Positions 41,383-50,607 of a DNA stretch of 53,036 nt are shown here, piece by piece. This DNA comes from an uncultured Nesterenkonia sp. (GTDB taxonomy: Bacteria > Actinomycetota > Actinomycetes > Actinomycetales > Micrococcaceae): positions 1-53,036 of the forward strand of contig CAMIAK010000016.1 of the NCBI GenBank assembly GCA_946222885.1. Direction: 5' to 3'. The notes under the pieces were generated by a model. It saw only the letters and a list, made by a program, of their open reading frames with translations, did no database searches and was not told the origin of the DNA. Within the stretch, counting starts at the first letter, position 1; every line of letters begins with the position of its first letter. Made by a program: the position numbers and the translations under genes.

Positions 41383-42482
41383 GTGTAGTGATCGGCTCCG
41401 GCCTGGGGCTGGTCCTGACGCTGCTCGGCACCCCGCTGTTCATCCGTCTGCTGGTCAAGCGCGGATACGGTCAGTTCATCCGAGACGACGGGCCCACATC
41501 CCACCATGTCAAGCGCGGCACCCCCACTATGGGCGGGGCCGTCATCCTGCTGGCAGTGGTGATCGCCTATCTGGGCACCCATGCCTTCCTCGTGCTGACC
41601 AACGACGCCGCCCAGGGCCCTACGGCCTCGGGGCTGCTCCTGCTGCTGCTCATGGCGGGCATGGGGCTGGTTGGCTTCGCCGACGACTTCGCCAAGATCA
41701 GCAAGAAGCAGTCGCTGGGTCTGACCCCGTGGGCGAAGATCCTCGGTCAGGGGGCGGTGGGCGTCCTCTTCGCCGCCCTGGCGCTGTCCTTCCCCAACTC
41801 CGAGGGGCTGACCCCGGGCTCCACCGCCATCTCCTTCGTCCGGGAGACCGCGCTGGACCTGGCGTTCTTCGGGCCGATCGTCGGCGGCATCCTGTTCGTC
41901 ATCTGGGCGAACCTGATCAACACCGCCGCCACCAACGCGGTCAACCTGACCGACGGCCTGGACGGGCTGGCCGCGGCGGCCACCGCCATGGTGACCGCCG
42001 CCTACACGATCATCGCCATCTGGCAGTACAACCAGTCCTGCGGGATGCCCCGCGCCGTGGACTCCGTCTGCTACCAGGTCCGCGACCCCATGGATATGGC
42101 CATGCTGGCCGGCATCATCACCGGGGCCCTGGTGGGCTTCCTGTGGTGGAACACCTCGCCGGCCAAGATCTTCATGGGCGACACCGGCTCGCTGGCCCTC
42201 GGCGGTGCGCTGGCCGGCTTCGCCATCCTGACCCACACGCAGCTGCTCTTCATCATCCTGGGCGGGCTGTTCGTGATCATCACCTGCTCGGTGATCATCC
42301 AGGTGGGCTACTTCAAGCTCTCCGGCGGCAAGCGCATCTTCAAGATGGCCCCGCTGCAGCACCACTTCGAGCTCAAGGGCTGGGCAGAGGTGACGGTGGT
42401 GGTCCGCTTCTGGATCATCGGAGCCGTCGCCGTAGGCCTCGGCCTCGCAGTGTTCTACGGCGAGTGGGTGGTGACACAGTGA
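41376..42482 (+). CDS. mraY: Phospho-MurNAc-pentapeptide translocase
   Basis: MraY transfers phospho-MurNAc-pentapeptide to undecaprenyl phosphate, making lipid I in the membrane. The 368-residue protein has ten helices. HHVKRGTPTMGGAVIL follows the first cytosolic loop, FADDFAKISKKQSLGLTPWAK holds the catalytic aspartates, then come NAVNLTDGLDGLAAA and MGDTGSLALGGALAG. HHFELKGWAEVTVVVRFW lies near the end. GTG 41376 overlaps murF. Confidence 0.96.
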   Translation: MLGVVIGSGLGLVLTLLGTPLFIRLLVKRGYGQFIRDDGPTSHHVKRGTPTMGGAVILLAVVIAYLGTHAFLVLTNDAAQGPTASGLLLLLLMAGMGLVGFADDFAKISKKQSLGLTPWAKILGQGAVGVLFAALALSFPNSEGLTPGSTAISFVRETALDLAFFGPIVGGILFVIWANLINTAATNAVNLTDGLDGLAAAATAMVTAAYTIIAIWQYNQSCGMPRAVDSVCYQVRDPMDMAMLAGIITGALVGFLWWNTSPAKIFMGDTGSLALGGALAGFAILTHTQLLFIILGGLFVIITCSVIIQVGYFKLSGGKRIFKMAPLQHHFELKGWAEVTVVVRFWIIGAVAVGLGLAVFYGEWVVTQ

Positions 42483-42570
42483 TGTGTCAGCGCCCACGAG
42501 TAAGCGAGGGAGCCGGGGCCCCGGCGTGCCTGAGGCACGCTGGGAAGCGAGCGAGCGGGGTGGTCACGCA

Positions 42571-44145
42571 GTGAGCTCCCCGGAGCCGCCGCGTGAGCTC
42601 TCGGTCCTGCCGCAGCTGCGCGGCTGGGGCGCCCCCTGGACGGGCCTGCGCGCCGTCGTCGCGGGTCTGGGCGTCTCCGGCTTCTCCGCCGCCGACACCC
42701 TGGCCGAGCTGGGCGTCCACGTGGTCGTCCTCGAAGGCCGCGACGGGGAGAAGCAGCGCAACGACGCCGAGACGCTGAAGATCGTCGGCGTGGAAGGGGT
42801 CCGGCTGGGCCCGGAGCACACCGAGACCCTCCCGGAGGTCCCCGACGCCGACGGCGCCTGTGCGGCGCCGGACATCCTGGTGACCTCGCCCGGCTGGCGG
42901 CCTGACTCGCCGCTCATCGCCGAGGCCCGGGCTCAGGGAGTCCCGGTCTGGAGCGAGATCGAGCTGGCCTGGCGGCTGGGCCCCCGCCCCGGGGCGAAGG
43001 CCCCCGACTGGTTGGTGCTCACCGGGACCAACGGCAAGACCACCACCGTCACGCTGCTGGAGTCCATGCTGCAGGCCGGTGGCCGCCGCGCCGTGGCCTG
43101 CGGGAACATCGGAATGCCCGTGCTGGACGCCATCCGCGACCCGGAGGGCTACGACGCCCTGGCCGTGGAGCTCTCCAGCTTCCAGCTCCACTACACCGAG
43201 CTGCTGGACCCGCTGGCCTCTGCCGTGCTCAACCTGGCCGAAGACCATGTGGACTGGCACGGCAGCTTCGAGGCCTACCGCGCGGACAAGGCCAAGATCT
43301 ACGAGAACACCCGCATCGCCTGCGTCTACAACGCCGAGCAGCAGGTCACCGAGGAGATGGTGGCCGAGGCTGAGGTTCAGGAGGGGTGCCGGGCCATCGG
43401 CTTCACCACCCAGACCCCCGGCCTCTCCATGCTGGGCGTGGTGGACGACGTGCTGGTGGACCGCGCCTTCCTCGAAGACCGGCGCAACCAGGCCCTCGAG
43501 CTCGGATCGCTCAGCGACTTCGGGCTGGCAGGGCAGGGCGGGGCTCCGCAGCATCTGGTGGCCAATGCGCTGGCCGCCGCGGCCATGGCACGTGCGGCAG
43601 GGGTGGAGCCGGCCGCGATCCGGCGGGCCATCCTGGAGCACCAGCCCGGCGACCACCGCATCCAGCCGGTGGCCAAGGCTCACGATGTGCTCTGGATCAA
43701 CGACTCCAAGGCCACCAACCCGCACGCCGCCGCCGCCTCGCTGCGCAGCTTCAGCGACATCGTCTGGATCGCAGGGGGGCTGCCCAAGGGCGTGGTCTAT
43801 GACGAGCTGATCGCCGAGATCGCACCCCGGCTGAGCCGGGTCATCCTGATCGGCACAGACTCCTCTCAGCTGCGGTCCAGCCTGGAACGACACGCGCCCT
43901 CGGTCCCGGTCATCGGCGGGGGCGTGCGAGAGGATGAGTCTGCACCAGGACAGCTCAGCAGCGCCGACGGCGAGGCTGCGATGCGGGCGGCCGTCGCCGA
44001 GGCGGCCCGCTCCGCCCGGCCGGGCCAGACGGTGCTGATGGCCCCTGCGGCCGCCTCGATGGACCAGTTCGAGTCCTATGGGCACCGCGGACAGGCCTTC
44101 ATTGACGCCGTCGCCGAGCTGATGGAACGTTACGGCCAGGACTAG
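42571..44145 (+). CDS. murD: UDP-MurNAc-L-alanine:D-glutamate ligase
   Basis: MurD adds D-glutamate as second residue. The protein has AVVAGLGVSGFSAADTL (UDP-binding Rossmann part), LTGTNGKTTTVTLLESML (ATP), ELSSFQLHY, NLAEDHVDWHGSFEAY and NDSKATNPHAAAASL. I choose GTG 42571 (524 residues). The frame is open from GTG 42484, two bases after mraY, but the extra 29 residues (rich in Arg/Gly) lie over a hairpin GCGTGCC-TGA-GGCACGC (42524-42540), look non-conserved and have no ribosome site. Neither start is well supported by a Shine-Dalgarno. Confidence 0.92.
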   Translation: MSSPEPPRELSVLPQLRGWGAPWTGLRAVVAGLGVSGFSAADTLAELGVHVVVLEGRDGEKQRNDAETLKIVGVEGVRLGPEHTETLPEVPDADGACAAPDILVTSPGWRPDSPLIAEARAQGVPVWSEIELAWRLGPRPGAKAPDWLVLTGTNGKTTTVTLLESMLQAGGRRAVACGNIGMPVLDAIRDPEGYDALAVELSSFQLHYTELLDPLASAVLNLAEDHVDWHGSFEAYRADKAKIYENTRIACVYNAEQQVTEEMVAEAEVQEGCRAIGFTTQTPGLSMLGVVDDVLVDRAFLEDRRNQALELGSLSDFGLAGQGGAPQHLVANALAAAAMARAAGVEPAAIRRAILEHQPGDHRIQPVAKAHDVLWINDSKATNPHAAAASLRSFSDIVWIAGGLPKGVVYDELIAEIAPRLSRVILIGTDSSQLRSSLERHAPSVPVIGGGVREDESAPGQLSSADGEAAMRAAVAEAARSARPGQTVLMAPAAASMDQFESYGHRGQAFIDAVAELMERYGQD

Positions 44146-44175
44146 CCCGCACGAGGACCCGGGAGGAGGATCTCG

Positions 44176-45492
44176 ATGACCACGGACCTCACCCCGGAGG
44201 AGCGCCGCCGCAACCTGCGCCTGGTCGAGGATCCCGCGCCGGGGCCGGAGGAGCAGGAGCTCCCCAGCGACGGCAGCCTCGGCCGGCAGTGGCGCGAGGA
44301 GCGCGACGCCCGCCGCGCCGACCGGGTCACCCGCCTCTGGGGCTTCCTGGAGGGCGGCAACCCCTACACCAACTATTGGCTCATCCTGGGCTCCACCCTC
44401 GCGCTGGCCGCCATCGGGCTGACCATGGTGCTCTCCTCCTCCTCGGTGGACGCCTTCGGGGAGTCCGGGAGCTCCTTCACCCTCTTCACCCGCCAGGCCA
44501 GCTGGGCCGTCATCGGGCTGGCCGGCATGTACGTGATCTCCCGGGTTCCCACCCGCATGCTGGGGGCCATCGGCTGGTTCCTGATGATCCTGGCCTCCGT
44601 GCTGCTGGCGCTGGTGGCCTTCACCCCGCTGGGCGTGGAGGGCGGCGGCTCCACGAACTGGATCCGCCTGGGCCCGGTGCAGGGCCAGCCCTCGGAGATC
44701 GCCAAGCTCGCCCTGGTGCTCTGGGGCTCGGCCGTGCTGGCCCGCAAAGGGCGGCTCATCCAGCAGTTCAGCCACTGGATGATGCCCTTCGTGGTCCCCG
44801 GCGCGCTCTTCGTGCTGCTGCTGGTGCTGCTGGGCGGCGACCTCGGCACCAGCCTCATCATCCTGGTGCTGGTGGGCACCATGCTCTTCACCGCCGGCGT
44901 GGCCTGGCGCTACTTCCTGTTCAGCGCGGGCGCCGCCGTCGTCGCCGTGGCGCTGCTGATGTGGATGACCCCCTACCGCATGATGCGCGTCTATGCCTGG
45001 CTGGGCATGAACTGTGACCATCCGCTGGAGCCCTGCCACCAGACCGAGCAGGGCTTCTACGCCTTGGCCTCCGGCGGCTTCTGGGGCGTGGGGCTGGGAC
45101 AGTCCCGCCAGAAGTGGGCCTATATCCCGGAGGTCGAGAACGACTTCATCTTCACCATCATCGGCGAGGAGCTCGGACTGCTCGGCACACTGCTGGTGCT
45201 CAGCCTCTTCGCCGTGCTGACCCTGGGCATCTTCCGGGTCGCCGCCGCGGCCAAGGACCGGTTCACCCGGCTGGTCTGCATGGGCACCGCCGCCTGGCTG
45301 ATCGGCCAGTCCTTCATCAACATCGGCATGGTGACCGGGCTGCTCCCGGTGGTCGGGGTGCCGCTGCCCTTCATCTCCTACGGCGGCTCGGCGCTGACCT
45401 GTGCGCTCATCGCCGTGGGCGTGATCCTGAACTTCGCCCGCCGGCAGCGCATCGACGCGGTGCGGCCGGGCGCCGCCGCGGCCCGGTCATAG
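44176..45492 (+). CDS. ftsW: Septal peptidoglycan polymerase FtsW (SEDS family)
   Basis: FtsW polymerises lipid II at the septum with FtsI. The 438-residue protein has a 50-residue charged cytosolic N terminus and ten membrane helices. NWIRLGPVQGQPSEIAKLALVLW, GGDLGTSLIILVL, YIPEVENDFIFTIIGEELGLLG (with the conserved acidic residues of the SEDS catalytic loop) and VGVPLPFISYGGSALTCALIAVG are family landmarks. ATG 44176 follows GGGAGGAGG. Confidence 0.95.
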   Translation: MTTDLTPEERRRNLRLVEDPAPGPEEQELPSDGSLGRQWREERDARRADRVTRLWGFLEGGNPYTNYWLILGSTLALAAIGLTMVLSSSSVDAFGESGSSFTLFTRQASWAVIGLAGMYVISRVPTRMLGAIGWFLMILASVLLALVAFTPLGVEGGGSTNWIRLGPVQGQPSEIAKLALVLWGSAVLARKGRLIQQFSHWMMPFVVPGALFVLLLVLLGGDLGTSLIILVLVGTMLFTAGVAWRYFLFSAGAAVVAVALLMWMTPYRMMRVYAWLGMNCDHPLEPCHQTEQGFYALASGGFWGVGLGQSRQKWAYIPEVENDFIFTIIGEELGLLGTLLVLSLFAVLTLGIFRVAAAAKDRFTRLVCMGTAAWLIGQSFINIGMVTGLLPVVGVPLPFISYGGSALTCALIAVGVILNFARRQRIDAVRPGAAAARS

Positions 45493-45560
45493 CCCGCTCC
45501 GGCCAGCGGTCATAATGGAGACGACGAATCCCCCTGCCCCTCACGACCGATAAGGACGTC

Positions 45561-46679
45561 ATGCACGAACCCTCCGTGGTCCTCGCCGGCGGCGGCACGG
45601 CCGGGCACATCAGCCCGATGCTGGCCATCGCCGACGCCGTCGCACGCCTCTGCCCCGGGGCCCGCCAGGCCATGGTGGGCACCGAGGCCGGCCTCGAGAC
45701 CCGGCTGGTCCCCGCCGCCGGCTACGAGCTGGAGACCATCCAGAAGGTCCCCATGCCGCGGCGGCCCTCCAGTGATCTGCTGAGATTCCCCGGCAGGTTC
45801 CGGGCCGCGGTCCGGGACGCCGGGGAGATCCTGCGCCGCCGGGAGGCCAATGTGGTGGTCGGGGTGGGAGGCTATGTCTCCACCCCGGTCTACCTGGCGG
45901 CCAAGCGTGCCGGCGTGCCGGTGGTGCTGCATGAGGCCAACGCGCGTCCGGGCCTGGCCAACCGGCTCGGGAACCGCTTCTCCGCCTTCTCCGGGGTCGC
46001 CTATGAGGGCACGGCCCTCAAGGGGGCGGAATGGGTCGGCATGCCGATGTCCCGGGAGATCTCCCAGCTGGACCGCAGGGCCGAGCAGGCCGCGGCCCGG
46101 GAGCGTCTGGGCCTGGACCCGGAGCGCACCACCCTGGTGGTCACCGGGGGCTCCTCCGGCGCCCTCTCGCTCAACCGCGCGGTGGCCTCGGCTCTGGAGG
46201 ACCTGCTGGCCACCGGCGCCCAGGTGCTGCACCTGACCGGCCGGGACAAGGCAGTCCTCGGCGAGGACGGGACGCCGCTGGCCGCCGAGGGCTATCACCA
46301 GCGCGAATACCTGGACGGCATGCAGTCCGCCTATGCCGCCGCCGATCTGCTGGTGGCCCGCGCCGGGGCGGCCACGGTCTGCGAGGTGGCCGCCGTCGCG
46401 CTGCCCGCCGTCTTCGTCCCGCTGCCCATCGGCAATGGGGAGCAGGAGCTCAACGCCCGCGAGCTCGTCGACGCCGGCGGCGCCCTGCTGGTGAAGGACG
46501 AACACTTCACCCGCCCGTGGATCAGCCGCAACATCGTGCCGCTGCTGAAGGACCCCCGGCTGCTGCTGACCATGGAGCAGCATGCCGCCGAGCGCGGCAT
46601 CGCCGATGCCGACCAGCGGATGGCCCGGGCCGCCCTCGCGGCCGCCGGATACGAGCTCGACCAGGAGGACGCCGCGTGA
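45561..46679 (+). CDS. murG: Undecaprenyl-PP-MurNAc-pentapeptide GlcNAc transferase
   Basis: MurG makes lipid II from lipid I on the inner face of the membrane. The 372-residue GT-B protein has VLAGGGTAGHISPMLAIA at the N terminus, VVGVGGYVSTPVYLAAKRAGVPVVLHEANARPG, VTGGSSGALSLNRA, and the donor site ARAGAATVCEVAAVALPAVFVPLPIG with NGEQELNA. ATG 45561 has AAGGA upstream. A CATAAT about 50 bases upstream could be an internal -10. It overlaps murC by four bases. Confidence 0.95.
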   Translation: MHEPSVVLAGGGTAGHISPMLAIADAVARLCPGARQAMVGTEAGLETRLVPAAGYELETIQKVPMPRRPSSDLLRFPGRFRAAVRDAGEILRRREANVVVGVGGYVSTPVYLAAKRAGVPVVLHEANARPGLANRLGNRFSAFSGVAYEGTALKGAEWVGMPMSREISQLDRRAEQAAARERLGLDPERTTLVVTGGSSGALSLNRAVASALEDLLATGAQVLHLTGRDKAVLGEDGTPLAAEGYHQREYLDGMQSAYAAADLLVARAGAATVCEVAAVALPAVFVPLPIGNGEQELNARELVDAGGALLVKDEHFTRPWISRNIVPLLKDPRLLLTMEQHAAERGIADADQRMARAALAAAGYELDQEDAA

Positions 46680-48157
46680 CCGCCCTGAACGAACTCGGCC
46701 ATGTCCACTTCCTCGGGATGGCCGGAGTGGGGGTCTCCGCCGTCGCGCGCCTGATGCAGGCCGCCGGCGTGACCATCTCCGGCACCGACGCCAAGGAGCT
46801 GCCGGTGCTGGAGGAGTTCCGTGCCGCCGGCGCCGCCGTGAGGGTCGGGTACAGCGCCGGGAACCTCGCCTCCGTGGAGGAGGAGTCCGGGGGAGAGATC
46901 AGCACGATCATCGCCTCCTCCATCGCCAAGGCCGGCAACCCCGAATACGACGAGGCCGTCCGCCGTGGGCTGACCGTGCTGCACCGCTCCGAAGGCCTGG
47001 CCGCAGCCATGGCCGGCAAGCGGGCCGTCGCCGTGGCCGGAACCCACGGCAAGACCACCACCTCCTCGATGACCACGGTGCTGCTGGAGAAGGCCGGGCT
47101 GAGTCCCAGCTTCGCCGTGGGCGCCACCGTCTCCGGCCTCGGCGTCAACGCCGCCGCCGGGGAGGGGGAGTGGTTCGTGGCGGAGGCCGACGAGTCCGAC
47201 GGCTCACTGCTGAACTACGCGCCCGAGGTCGCCATCATCACCAATGTGGAGGCCGACCACCTGGACCACCACGGCACCGCAGAGGCCGTCCACCAGGTCT
47301 TCATCGACTTCACCCGCCGCATCACCGACGGCGGCCAGCTCATCGTCTGTGCCGACGACGCCGGCGCCCGCCGGCTGCTGGAGGACGTCCGCGAGGAGGT
47401 CGCGGCACGGGGCATCGGCGTGGTCACCTACGGCTTCTCCGAGGAGGCCGACCTGCGGGTCACCGGGCACTCCGGGCTGCCCGCCGGGGGACTGGGCCAG
47501 CAGCTGAGCGTGGAGTCCTTCGGGGTCCCGGCCGACCTCCGGCTGTCCGCGCCGGGGGAGCACAATGCGCGCAACGCCCTGGCCGCCCTGGCGGTGGGCC
47601 TGCGGGCCGGCTTGGCGCCGGAGGTCTGCGCGGAGGCGCTGGAGCACTTCCAGGGAGCCTCTCGCCGCTTCGACTTCCGCGGTGAGGCCGGGGGAGTGCG
47701 GGTCTACGACGACTACGCCCACCATCCCACCGAGGTGGCCGCGGTGCTGCAGGCGGCCCGCTCCGCGACCGGGGGCACGGTCCATGCCGTCTTCCAGCCG
47801 CATCTCTACAGCCGCACCCAGCTCTTCGCGGAGGAGTTCGCCGAGGCGCTGCGCGGGGCCGACGACGTGGCAGTCCTGGACATCTATCCCGCCCGGGAGC
47901 AGCCCATCCCGGGGGTCACCGCCGAGCTGATCAGCGCCCCGCTCTTCTCCGGGCAGGATGCCCCGCGGGGAGGCCTGCTGTCCCGGGAGGTGGCCGTGCG
48001 GCATGTGGCCGCCGCCGCCCGCCCGGGCGACCTCATCCTGACCCTCGGGGCAGGAGACGTGACGGCGCTGGGCGCGGAGATCACCGCGGCCCTCGAGACC
48101 CGTGCCGCCGCGGGGGAGAGCGTCCAGGACCAGCCCGCCGAGGATCACTCCCGGTGA
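46676..48157 (+). CDS. murC: UDP-N-acetylmuramate:L-alanine ligase
   Basis: MurC attaches the first amino acid to UDP-MurNAc. From GTG 46676 the protein has 493 residues: HFLGMAGVGVSAVARLM, VAVAGTHGKTTTSSMTTVLL (ATP), EADESDGSLLNYAPEVAIITN, and VYDDYAHHPTEVAAVLQAAR in the C-terminal domain. The start forms GTGA with the murG stop. The frame is open far upstream inside murG, which is only a composition effect. The end overlaps ftsQ by four bases. Confidence 0.95.
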   Translation: MTALNELGHVHFLGMAGVGVSAVARLMQAAGVTISGTDAKELPVLEEFRAAGAAVRVGYSAGNLASVEEESGGEISTIIASSIAKAGNPEYDEAVRRGLTVLHRSEGLAAAMAGKRAVAVAGTHGKTTTSSMTTVLLEKAGLSPSFAVGATVSGLGVNAAAGEGEWFVAEADESDGSLLNYAPEVAIITNVEADHLDHHGTAEAVHQVFIDFTRRITDGGQLIVCADDAGARRLLEDVREEVAARGIGVVTYGFSEEADLRVTGHSGLPAGGLGQQLSVESFGVPADLRLSAPGEHNARNALAALAVGLRAGLAPEVCAEALEHFQGASRRFDFRGEAGGVRVYDDYAHHPTEVAAVLQAARSATGGTVHAVFQPHLYSRTQLFAEEFAEALRGADDVAVLDIYPAREQPIPGVTAELISAPLFSGQDAPRGGLLSREVAVRHVAAAARPGDLILTLGAGDVTALGAEITAALETRAAAGESVQDQPAEDHSR

Positions 48158-48984
48158 AGCTGAGGCTGGGCCGCAGGGGGCGCCGCGGAGCGCAGGAGCC
48201 GGCGGAGGACGTCTTCCTGGAGGAGGACGAGGCCGGCTCCCCGCTGAGCTTCCCGGAGCCGGAGGCCGTCGTGGTGCGGCGTCGCCGCCGTCGCGGCCTG
48301 CTGCTGATCCTGGCCGGCCTCGCGGTGCTGGTCGGCGTGGTGGCCACGCTGTACTTCTCGCCGCTGCTGACCATCCGCACCGTGGCCGTGGAGCGGAACG
48401 ACCTGCTCACCGATGAGCGCGCCCAGGAGCTGCTGGAGCCGGTCTACGGCCAGCCGCTGCCCCAGGTGGGCAACCGCCAGGTGGAGGACCTGCTGGCAGA
48501 GGAGGCCGTGGTGGAGGACGTGATCGTCCAGGGGCAGCTGCCGGACACCCTGCTGGTGGAGGTCGTGGAGCATCCCCCGGTGGCCGAGGTCCACCGCGAG
48601 GACGAGATCTTCTTCTACAACGAGTACGGCGAGGTCATCCGGACCTTCGGGGAGGACGAGGCCTCGGAGGCCGAGGGATATGCCACCCCGGAGATCAGCA
48701 GCGAGGCCGCGCTGGAGAGCGAGGCCGTCTTCGGAGCGATCGTCTCGGTGCTCGGGGAGCTGCCGGAGGAGGCCCGCGAGTCCATGGAGTCCGCCACGGC
48801 CGAGTCCATCGACTCGGTGCAGCTGGTCCTCGACGACGGCCGCACGATCGTGTGGGGCGGAGAGGAGCGCGGTCCGGAGAAGGCCGCAGTGCTGGAGGCC
48901 ATCCTGGACTCCGAGGCTGAGGAGTTCTCCGAGGCGGAGACCATCGACATCTCCACCCCGGACACACCGATCACACAGGACTGA
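48154..48984 (+). CDS. ftsQ: Cell division protein FtsQ
   Basis: The 276-residue single-pass protein has an acidic/basic cytosolic N terminus with RRRRRR before the helix GLLLILAGLAVLVGVVATLYF. A POTRA domain follows (LLTIRTVAVERNDLLTDERAQEL), then the FtsQ beta domain with LPDTLLVEVVEHPPVAEV. The C terminus is strikingly acidic. FtsQ bridges FtsL and other divisome proteins. GTG 48154 is coupled to murC. A 304-base gap to ftsZ follows; actinobacteria lack ftsA, so nothing is missing here. Confidence 0.9.
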   Translation: MKLRLGRRGRRGAQEPAEDVFLEEDEAGSPLSFPEPEAVVVRRRRRRGLLLILAGLAVLVGVVATLYFSPLLTIRTVAVERNDLLTDERAQELLEPVYGQPLPQVGNRQVEDLLAEEAVVEDVIVQGQLPDTLLVEVVEHPPVAEVHREDEIFFYNEYGEVIRTFGEDEASEAEGYATPEISSEAALESEAVFGAIVSVLGELPEEARESMESATAESIDSVQLVLDDGRTIVWGGEERGPEKAAVLEAILDSEAEEFSEAETIDISTPDTPITQD

Positions 48985-49039
48985 AGACCTGCGGCACAGC
49001 TGTAGGGTTGTCAGCGACGCAAGGCCCGGAACCTCTAAG

Positions 49040-49058
49040 GTTCAAGTGCAACTTGAAC
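49040..49058. promoter_or_regulatory. Inverted repeat GTTCAAGT-GCA-ACTTGAAC upstream of ftsZ
   Basis: Two perfect 8-base arms with a 3-base spacer lie 230 bases before ftsZ, with AA/TT symmetry extending two further bases past one mismatch. A TAAGGT (49036-49041) overlaps its left edge and could be a -10. The layout suggests a dimeric regulator controlling ftsZ transcription, since MerR-type sites look similar, but no protein can be assigned. Confidence 0.5.
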
Positions 49059-49128
49059 GTTGCTCGGGGTTCGGGCAGAACAGAAGAATGTCATGCGTAC
49101 GGAGGCTCCCGTCTGCTTGGACGAGCCG

Positions 49129-49179
49129 CTGCGACGTCGCAGGTCACCTCCGGTCCGGTATGCCCGCGAACCATACCGG
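49129..49179 (+). promoter_or_regulatory. Structured ftsZ leader: two further hairpins
   Basis: CTGCGACGTCGCAG (49129-49142) is a perfect 14-base palindrome. CCGGTATG-9 bases-CATACCGG (49155-49179) is a perfect 8-bp stem. They fall inside the 304-base ftsQ-ftsZ gap and would be in the transcript of any promoter near 49005-49040. No gene is recognisable in the gap. The ftsZ start itself has only a weak AAGGGA ribosome site. Confidence 0.45.
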
Positions 49180-49288
49180 CCCCAGATGGCTGAGACGGGT
49201 TGAGACAGTGAGGAGTCGCGCCGCGGCTCACACAGGCGGCGGGGGTCTTCGTGCATCTGAGATCTGAGACGAGCAAGGGACTAACAAC

Positions 49289-50560
49289 GTGGCAGCACCG
49301 AACAACTACCTGGCCGTGATCAAGGTCGTCGGCATCGGTGGCGGCGGAGTCAACGCCGTGAACCGGATGATCGAGGTCGGCCTGCGCGGCGTCGAGTTCA
49401 TCGCCATCAACACCGATGCCCAGGCTCTGCTGATGAGCGACGCCGACGTCAAGCTCGACGTCGGCCGCGAGCTCACCCGCGGACTGGGAGCCGGCGCGAA
49501 CCCGGAGGTCGGCCGTGAGGCCGCCGAGGATCACGCCGAGGAGATCGAAGAGGTCCTGCGCGGCGCCGACATGGTCTTCGTGACCGCCGGCGAGGGAGGC
49601 GGCACCGGCACCGGCGGCGCTCCCGTGGTCGCCCGCATCGCCCGCTCCCTGGGCGCGCTGACCATCGGCGTGGTCACCCGTCCCTTCACCTTCGAGGGCC
49701 GCCGCCGCGCCACCTCCGCCGAGGCCGGCATCGAGGCCCTGCGCGACGAGGTCGACACCCTGATCGTCATCCCCAACGACCGTCTGCTCTCCATCTCGGA
49801 CAAGAACGTCTCCGTCCTGGACGCCTTCCGCTCCGCGGACCAGGTGCTGCTCTCCGGCGTCCAGGGGATCACCGACCTGATCACCACCCCGGGTCTGATC
49901 AACCTGGACTTCGCCGATGTGAAGTCCGTGATGCAGGGCGCCGGCTCGGCCCTGATGGGCATCGGCTCGGCCAACGGCGAGGACCGTGCGGTCAAGGCCG
50001 CCGAGCTGGCCATCGCCTCCCCGCTGCTGGAGGCCTCCATCGACGGCGCCCACGGCGTGCTGCTCTCCATCCAGGGTGGCTCCGACCTCGGCCTCTTCGA
50101 GATCAACGAGGCCGCCCGCCTGGTCCAGGAGGTCGCCCACCCGGAGGCGAACATCATCTTCGGCGCCGTCATCGACGACGCACTCGGCGACGAGGCGCGG
50201 GTCACCGTGATCGCCGCAGGCTTCGACCAGGTGGACGTCACCTCGGCTCCGCCGCAGTCGGCGCCGAGCCAGCCGGCTCCCCGCAGCTCCTCCCCGCAGT
50301 CCTCCTCCCGGCCGGCCCCGCCGGTGCCGGGGACCGTCCCGGGCACTGTGCCCGCGGCCGGCGCAGGAGCAGCCGCCTCCCAGGGCGGGCAGCAGTCCGC
50401 CCACACCGCCTCCTCCCAGGACACCGCGCCCCAGCAGCGCGCCTACCCGGAGCAGCAGGGCGGCCAGCAGGAGAAGGAGGAGGAGATCCCGGACATCGTG
50501 GAGTCGGACTACTCCGGCAGCCGCAACGATGACCTGGACGTCCCCGACTTCCTCAAATGA
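49289..50560 (+). CDS. ftsZ: Cell division GTPase FtsZ
   Basis: FtsZ is the tubulin-like protein that forms the Z ring. The 423-residue protein has IKVVGIGGGGVNAVNRMIE, the tubulin signature GEGGGTGTGGAPVVA at about residue 100, NVSVLDAFRSADQVL, and the T7 loop NLDFADVKSVM with its catalytic acidic residue. A Gln/Ser/Pro-rich linker leads to the C-terminal peptide DDLDVPDFLK, the docking site for SepF. The start is GTG 49289. Confidence 0.97.
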   Translation: MAAPNNYLAVIKVVGIGGGGVNAVNRMIEVGLRGVEFIAINTDAQALLMSDADVKLDVGRELTRGLGAGANPEVGREAAEDHAEEIEEVLRGADMVFVTAGEGGGTGTGGAPVVARIARSLGALTIGVVTRPFTFEGRRRATSAEAGIEALRDEVDTLIVIPNDRLLSISDKNVSVLDAFRSADQVLLSGVQGITDLITTPGLINLDFADVKSVMQGAGSALMGIGSANGEDRAVKAAELAIASPLLEASIDGAHGVLLSIQGGSDLGLFEINEAARLVQEVAHPEANIIFGAVIDDALGDEARVTVIAAGFDQVDVTSAPPQSAPSQPAPRSSSPQSSSRPAPPVPGTVPGTVPAAGAGAAASQGGQQSAHTASSQDTAPQQRAYPEQQGGQQEKEEEIPDIVESDYSGSRNDDLDVPDFLK

Positions 50561-50607
50561 GACCTTCGGCGAGAACCTTCCCATCGCAGCGCTGATACGG
50601 AGGCGAC

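Noticed and set aside
41251..42600. Frameshift between murF, mraY and murD
   Set aside because: The overlaps are normal coupled stops and starts; all three proteins have complete motifs and lengths.
48985..49288. A missing ftsA gene between ftsQ and ftsZ
   Set aside because: Actinobacteria normally lack ftsA and use SepF, which is present at 52139; the gap holds no frame of suitable size.
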